Assembly (NCBI RefSeq): GCF_002836055.1
Contig: NZ_PJBS01000316.1
Location: 1-45,746, forward strand
DNA: 45,746 nucleotides
From: Psychroflexus sp. MES1-P1E
GTDB lineage: Bacteria; Bacteroidota; Bacteroidia; Flavobacteriales; Flavobacteriaceae
Reading direction: 5' to 3'
Positions within the stretch are counted from its first letter, which is position 1, and each line of letters opens with the position of its first letter. Made by a program: the position numbers and the translations under genes. A model generated the notes under the pieces. That model was not told where the DNA came from. It did not search any database and was given only the letters and a program-made list of their open reading frames with translations. This document shows positions 42,999-45,746 of the stretch, piece by piece.

Positions 42999-44193
42999 AC
43001 TTTAGGGAACGCTTCACCGTTTGAGAGGAAATATAGGAGGCTAATAAGCCAAGGCTTGTTATAGTAAAGAACACAATAAAAATATTTACGACTTCCAGTC
43101 TTACGGGATAAGCTAAACTCGGAGTAATCATAATCCATTGAAACTGAAGTTGGGACAAAACCACTATAATCGCGAGAAAAAGACCTATGATGCCCCCAGC
43201 GATACTCATTAAGCTACCTTGAAAGAAAAAGATTCGTTGTATCTCAATCTCGGTTAAGCCTAAATTCAGAAGAGTTTTAGAATTTTGCCGCTTTTCTAGC
43301 ACGGCCATGATGATAGATCCTATCACATTAAAAAGGGCTATGATAATCACTAAGGTAAAAATAAGATAAACTGCCAGATTTTCTGTGTTCAACATTTTGT
43401 AAAGACTATCATTCAGCTGGATCCTATCTTTTACCAGCACTTGGCTATCAAAAATATCCTCCACCTCTTTTTTTACTGAAGCCATATCGGCTGACTTAGC
43501 AATTTGCAGTTCCAGAGAAGTCACTTCGTTTTGTTTCAACTGTAGCAATTGTCTGGCGAAATTTATATCTGTAAAGGCATATTTTTTATCCAACTCTTCA
43601 TTGATAGAGTAAATTCCTGTTACCGTAGCATTGGCAGTTCTAAAAGCCTCTTTTACATCTAAAATTTGTCCCTTTCCTGGTTTGGGAACATAGAACTTTA
43701 AAAGACCTGTATAATCTCTGACCCCTACAGAAAGTTTTCTAGACAGATCGTTACCTAACACCACTTGGTAAGCATCATTTTCAATCCACTGACCCAGAAA
43801 GATACTCGACTTTATAGCGTTGATAGTTTTAAAATTAGTGTCAACACCCTTGATGAAGCCTGGCGTGTTTTTAGATTTGAAACTCAATAGAACGCGTTCT
43901 TCAATCACTTCCGAATAGCGAACGATATCTGGATTATTCGATAAAGCAGACAGTTGACTCGACTCTAACATAAACGTCTTTCCTACTTTAGAGAACACCT
44001 TTAAGTCTGGATCGAATTTGTTGGTAAAAGATAAGCTGAATTCCTTAAGTCCCGAAAAGGCAGATAAGACAACAAACAAAGCTAGAGCACCAGCGATGAC
44101 ACCTACAGAGGCAATCCAAGTGATGACATTTATAGCCGTGTTGGAACTCTTGGAAAAGAAATAGCGCTTAGCGATGTAAAAAGAAATATTCAA
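42997..44193 (-). CDS. FtsX-like ABC permease, LolC/LolE type
   Basis: This 398-residue inner-membrane protein has one N-terminal helix (AINVITWIASVGVIAGALALFVVLSAFSGL), a large periplasmic domain at about residues 50-265 and three C-terminal helices (NLAVYLIFTLVIIIALFNVIGSIIMAVLEKRQNSKTLLNLGLT then two more). This is the layout of lipoprotein-releasing LolC/LolE permeases, which pull lipoproteins out of the inner membrane. No ATPase gene is adjacent; it must be elsewhere. The start codon is TTG, overlapping the rbfA stop as TTGA; no better start exists. The final codons lie next to the repeat noted at 42984-42998. Confidence 0.88.
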   Translation of the reverse strand: MNISFYIAKRYFFSKSSNTAINVITWIASVGVIAGALALFVVLSAFSGLKEFSLSFTNKFDPDLKVFSKVGKTFMLESSQLSALSNNPDIVRYSEVIEERVLLSFKSKNTPGFIKGVDTNFKTINAIKSSIFLGQWIENDAYQVVLGNDLSRKLSVGVRDYTGLLKFYVPKPGKGQILDVKEAFRTANATVTGIYSINEELDKKYAFTDINFARQLLQLKQNEVTSLELQIAKSADMASVKKEVEDIFDSQVLVKDRIQLNDSLYKMLNTENLAVYLIFTLVIIIALFNVIGSIIMAVLEKRQNSKTLLNLGLTEIEIQRIFFFQGSLMSIAGGIIGLFLAIIVVLSQLQFQWIMITPSLAYPVRLEVVNIFIVFFTITSLGLLASYISSQTVKRSLK

Positions 44194-44582
44194 TTTTTCT
44201 TCCGCTTGTTCAGTAAGTCAGGATTCTTAATAGGGTCGTTTTTTCCTTTAAAAGCTTGTTCTAAATCATTGATGTATTCTATAGAATCATCATTGAAAAA
44301 TTCTAGTTCTGGCATACGTCGCAACTGGTTTCTGGTTCGCGTGGCGACCTGATGCTTTATTTTAGACTTCATCATTCGGATTTCTTCCACAATTTGCTCA
44401 GATTTTTCAGAAGGAAAAATGCTTAAATGCGCTTTGGCTTGCAGTAAATCTGGAGTCACCCTCACCTTGGTCACCGAGATGATTAAGTTTTGAGTGCCAG
44501 CCGTTTTCAGCTCGAGTTGAATCACTTCAGCTAAATCTTTTTGAAGTATTCCCGCAATTTTCTTTTGTCTATTTGATTCCAT
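44190..44582 (-). CDS. rbfA: Ribosome-binding factor A
   Basis: RbfA binds the 30S subunit and helps mature 16S rRNA, notably in the cold. The 130-residue protein has the KH-like RbfA pattern, SNRQKKIAGILQKDLAEVIQLELK at the start, ISVTKVRVTPDLLQAKAHLSIFPSEK in the middle, RTRNQLRRMPELEFFNDDSIEYINDLEQAF near the end, and a basic tail. It precedes the permease with a 4-nt overlap. A TACCTTTG box lies immediately upstream. Confidence 0.93.
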   Translation of the reverse strand: MESNRQKKIAGILQKDLAEVIQLELKTAGTQNLIISVTKVRVTPDLLQAKAHLSIFPSEKSEQIVEEIRMMKSKIKHQVATRTRNQLRRMPELEFFNDDSIEYINDLEQAFKGKNDPIKNPDLLNKRKKN

Positions 44583-44586
44583 GATG

Positions 44587-44594
44587 CAAAGGTA
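44587..44594 (-). promoter_or_regulatory. Possible -7 box of rbfA-permease operon
   Basis: The minus strand reads TACCTTTG, matching TAnnTTTG, directly before the rbfA ATG (4 nt away). If active, the transcript would start inside or at the start codon, so it could be leaderless, or the match is by chance. Confidence 0.3.
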
Positions 44595-44612
44595 GAATAA
44601 TTATATAAATGC

Positions 44613-44620
44613 TAGTTTTG
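44613..44620 (+). promoter_or_regulatory. Likely -7 box of methylmalonyl-CoA epimerase gene
   Basis: TAGTTTTG at 44613-44620 matches TAnnTTTG. Transcription would start near 44627, leaving about 41 nt before the ATG at 44668 and ruling out the GTG at 44620 as the start codon. Confidence 0.5.
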
Positions 44621-44667
44621 TGAATGATGTAAACTTTAGCGCATTTAAATTTAAAAATTTACCTCTT

Positions 44668-45072
44668 ATGATCAAAAAAATAGAACATATTGGCATCGCT
44701 GTTAACGACCTAGAGGCGGCCACAAAAACCTATGAAAGCTTATTTAAAGCCTCTCCTTACAAAATGGAAACCGTAGAACGGGAAGGTGTGAAAACTGTCT
44801 TTTTTGAATGTGGAGAAAGTAAAATCGAGCTACTGGGAGCCACACGAGACGATAGCCCAATTGGTAAATACCTCAGCAAGCAAAGGGAAGGTATTCACCA
44901 CATAGCCTTTTTTGTAGATGACCTCGCCTCTGAAATGAGCAGATTACAGCAAGAAGGTTTTCAGCTCTTAAGTGAGTCGCCTAAACGTGGTGCAGACAAT
45001 AAATCTATTGTGTTTTTACACCCCAAAGGCAACCATGGCGTGCTTATAGAACTTTGTGAAGATCAAGGTTAA
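44668..45072 (+). CDS. mce: Methylmalonyl-CoA epimerase
   Basis: The enzyme interconverts (S)- and (R)-methylmalonyl-CoA in propionate and branched-chain metabolism. The 134-residue glyoxalase/VOC-fold protein has metal ligands in KIEHIGIAVNDLEAA (His6), the GESKIELLG segment near 50, REGIHHIAFFVDD near 76 and HPKGNHGVLIELCE at the end. The ATG at 44668 gives the normal family length; a GTG 16 codons upstream lies in the promoter. It is a single gene upstream of the tRNA. Confidence 0.92.
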   Translation: MIKKIEHIGIAVNDLEAATKTYESLFKASPYKMETVEREGVKTVFFECGESKIELLGATRDDSPIGKYLSKQREGIHHIAFFVDDLASEMSRLQQEGFQLLSESPKRGADNKSIVFLHPKGNHGVLIELCEDQG

Positions 45073-45090
45073 TTAAAGTCAAGAATTACT

Positions 45091-45121
45091 TTGGTTGATA
45101 GTAAACTTATACTTATTTTTG
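45091..45121 (+). promoter_or_regulatory. Promoter of the tRNA gene
   Basis: TTG at 45091-45093 or 45095-45097 and TATTTTTG at 45114-45121 are spaced by 20 or 16 nt, matching the Bacteroidota -33/-7 pattern. The tRNA begins 25 nt further on. Confidence 0.65.
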
Positions 45122-45145
45122 CACTCCTTAACAATAATCAGCCTT

Positions 45146-45219
45146 GGTCCCATAGCTCAGCTGGTTAGAGCACCTGACTCATAATCAGGTGGCCCTTGGT
45201 TCGAGTCCAAGTGGGACCA
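45146..45219 (+). tRNA. tRNA with CAU anticodon (tRNA-Met elongator or tRNA-Ile2)
   Basis: The 74-nt cloverleaf is complete. The acceptor stem is GGTCCCA paired with TGGGACC, the D arm is GCTCAGCTGGTTAGAGC, the anticodon arm is CCTGA-CTCATAA-TCAGG with CAT, and the T arm is CTTGG-TTCGAGT-CCAAG, with discriminator A73. CCA is not encoded. CAU tRNAs may be elongator Met, initiator Met or Ile2 (lysidine-modified). The first pair is a matched G-C, unlike the mismatch common in initiators. The C4-G69 and C5-G68 pairs also occur in Ile2, so Met and Ile2 cannot be separated by eye. Confidence 0.93.
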
Positions 45220-45230
45220 CTAGTAAAATC

Positions 45231-45256
45231 AAAGGCTTACAAAGATGTAAGCCTTT
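45231..45256 (+). terminator. Terminator after the tRNA gene
   Basis: A 10-bp perfect stem (AAAGGCTTAC at 45231-45240 with GTAAGCCTTT at 45247-45256) has a 6-nt loop and is followed by a run of T. It lies 11 nt after the tRNA. Confidence 0.88.
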
Positions 45257-45366
45257 TTTTATTTCCTGTTTTAACACATTTTTAACACAAAAGGCATTTA
45301 AACCTAAAATATTTCTTCCCTTACCAAAATTTACTTGTTTTAACTTTAATTTCAATTATAGTTAAA

Positions 45367-45746
45367 ATGAAAATTAATCATTTGCTTTCATTCAAGGGTA
45401 TTCTGTTATTTATTTTATTGAATAACTTATATCAAGGTTTCGCTCAACAACCTGAAATCCCTAAGCTAGAGAGTAAAAAAATTGAAATTCAAAATATGAT
45501 TAATTTTTTGAATGATTCAATTGTTAAAATTGATAGGGAAATTAAGAAATTAGAAATGAGTGAGTTTAATAAAGTTGTTTATGATACTACTGCCTTAAAA
45601 ATTAATATTACTAATGGCGCAAAATTGAGAGAGAAACCTGATGCGTTTTCTGATTTAATAATAGAATTAAATAGTGATAAAACTGTTTATCTGTACGATT
45701 TTGAAAATGATTATTATAAAGTTTGTGCAGATTCGTTTTGTGGTTA
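45367..45746 (+). CDS. Partial secreted protein with SH3-like domain (cut by window end)
   Basis: The frame opens at an ATG at 45367 and runs 126 codons to the window edge without a stop. A signal peptide ends near GFAQQPEIP. A short helical stretch (KIEIQNMINFLNDSIVKIDREIKKLEMSE) follows and may form a coiled coil. Then ALKINITNGAKLREKP and TVYLYDFENDYYKVCADSFCG resemble a bacterial SH3 (SH3b) domain, which often binds cell wall or protein ligands. Its base composition is more AT-rich than the genes around it. Function is unknown. Confidence 0.7.
   Translation, partial: MKINHLLSFKGILLFILLNNLYQGFAQQPEIPKLESKKIEIQNMINFLNDSIVKIDREIKKLEMSEFNKVVYDTTALKINITNGAKLREKPDAFSDLIIELNSDKTVYLYDFENDYYKVCADSFCG

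Noticed and set aside
42997-44193. Permease as a MacB-type efflux protein
   Set aside because: It lacks a fused ATPase domain and has the one-plus-three helix layout and N-terminal FYIAKRYFFSK typical of LolC/LolE.
44620-44667. A GTG start for methylmalonyl-CoA epimerase
   Set aside because: The GTG overlaps the likely -7 promoter box, and the ATG at 44668 gives the normal length.
1-45746. CRISPR array or prophage genes
   Set aside because: No regularly spaced direct repeats and no phage structural or integrase genes were seen anywhere in the window.

Overview
The window looks like chromosomal DNA of a member of the Flavobacteriaceae (Bacteroidota). The evidence is AT-rich DNA, many lipoproteins, a type IX secretion (T9SS) C-terminal sorting domain, families typical of this group (DUF3078, DUF2480, DUF2007, CarboxypepD_reg, MbnP-like), and repeated matches to the Bacteroidota promoter -7 box TAnnTTTG. 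A Mrp antiporter, trehalose synthesis and a second Na+/H+ antiporter would fit a marine or salt-exposed life, but that is inference. No genus can be named from the sequence alone.

Layout. 1-4000 (minus strand): a small lipoprotein remnant, a large zinc metalloprotease lipoprotein and a two-gene YeeE/YedE sulfur-transport pair. 4084-5182: an outer-membrane beta-barrel gene, then a gene-free stretch that may hold two decayed coding remnants. 5183-15157 (minus): a long run, mrpABCDEFG-bioF-(CarboxypepD_reg protein)-bioD-bioA, with many 4-nt overlaps. It joins a multisubunit Na+/H+ antiporter to biotin synthesis. 15305-17088 (minus): OsmC, a DUF2007 protein and ThiL.

17220-21805 (plus): a compact four-gene unit encoding a secreted LVIVD/choice-of-anchor-B protein with a T9SS tail, a seven-repeat propeller lipoprotein, an MbnP-like lipoprotein and a diheme MbnH/cytochrome c peroxidase-like lipoprotein. 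This is the most interesting functional unit, a likely cell-surface copper or redox system outside any methanobactin locus. 21802-26153: a GH15 hydrolase gene divergent from a fused trehalose-6-phosphate synthase/phosphatase, plus a small conserved protein.

26204-34500 (minus): the SUF iron-sulfur operon, sufA-sufB-lipoprotein-sufC-sufD-sufS-META lipoprotein-sufE-sufT-DUF2480-DUF3078, with two lipoproteins inserted among the assembly genes. 34640-38135 (minus): a coiled-coil lipoprotein, DprA and a CPA1 antiporter with a C-terminal TrkA-N domain. 38233-42613 (plus): a metallo-beta-lactamase-fold hydrolase, an S8 protease with a large insertion and an M1 aminopeptidase. 42641-43000: a strong terminator followed by a 162-bp element with 25-bp terminal inverted repeats (MITE-like); a third copy of the repeat end supplies the stop codon of the neighbouring permease gene. 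42997-45746: a LolC/E-type permease, RbfA, methylmalonyl-CoA epimerase, a CAU-anticodon tRNA with promoter and terminator, and a partial AT-rich SH3-like gene cut by the window edge.
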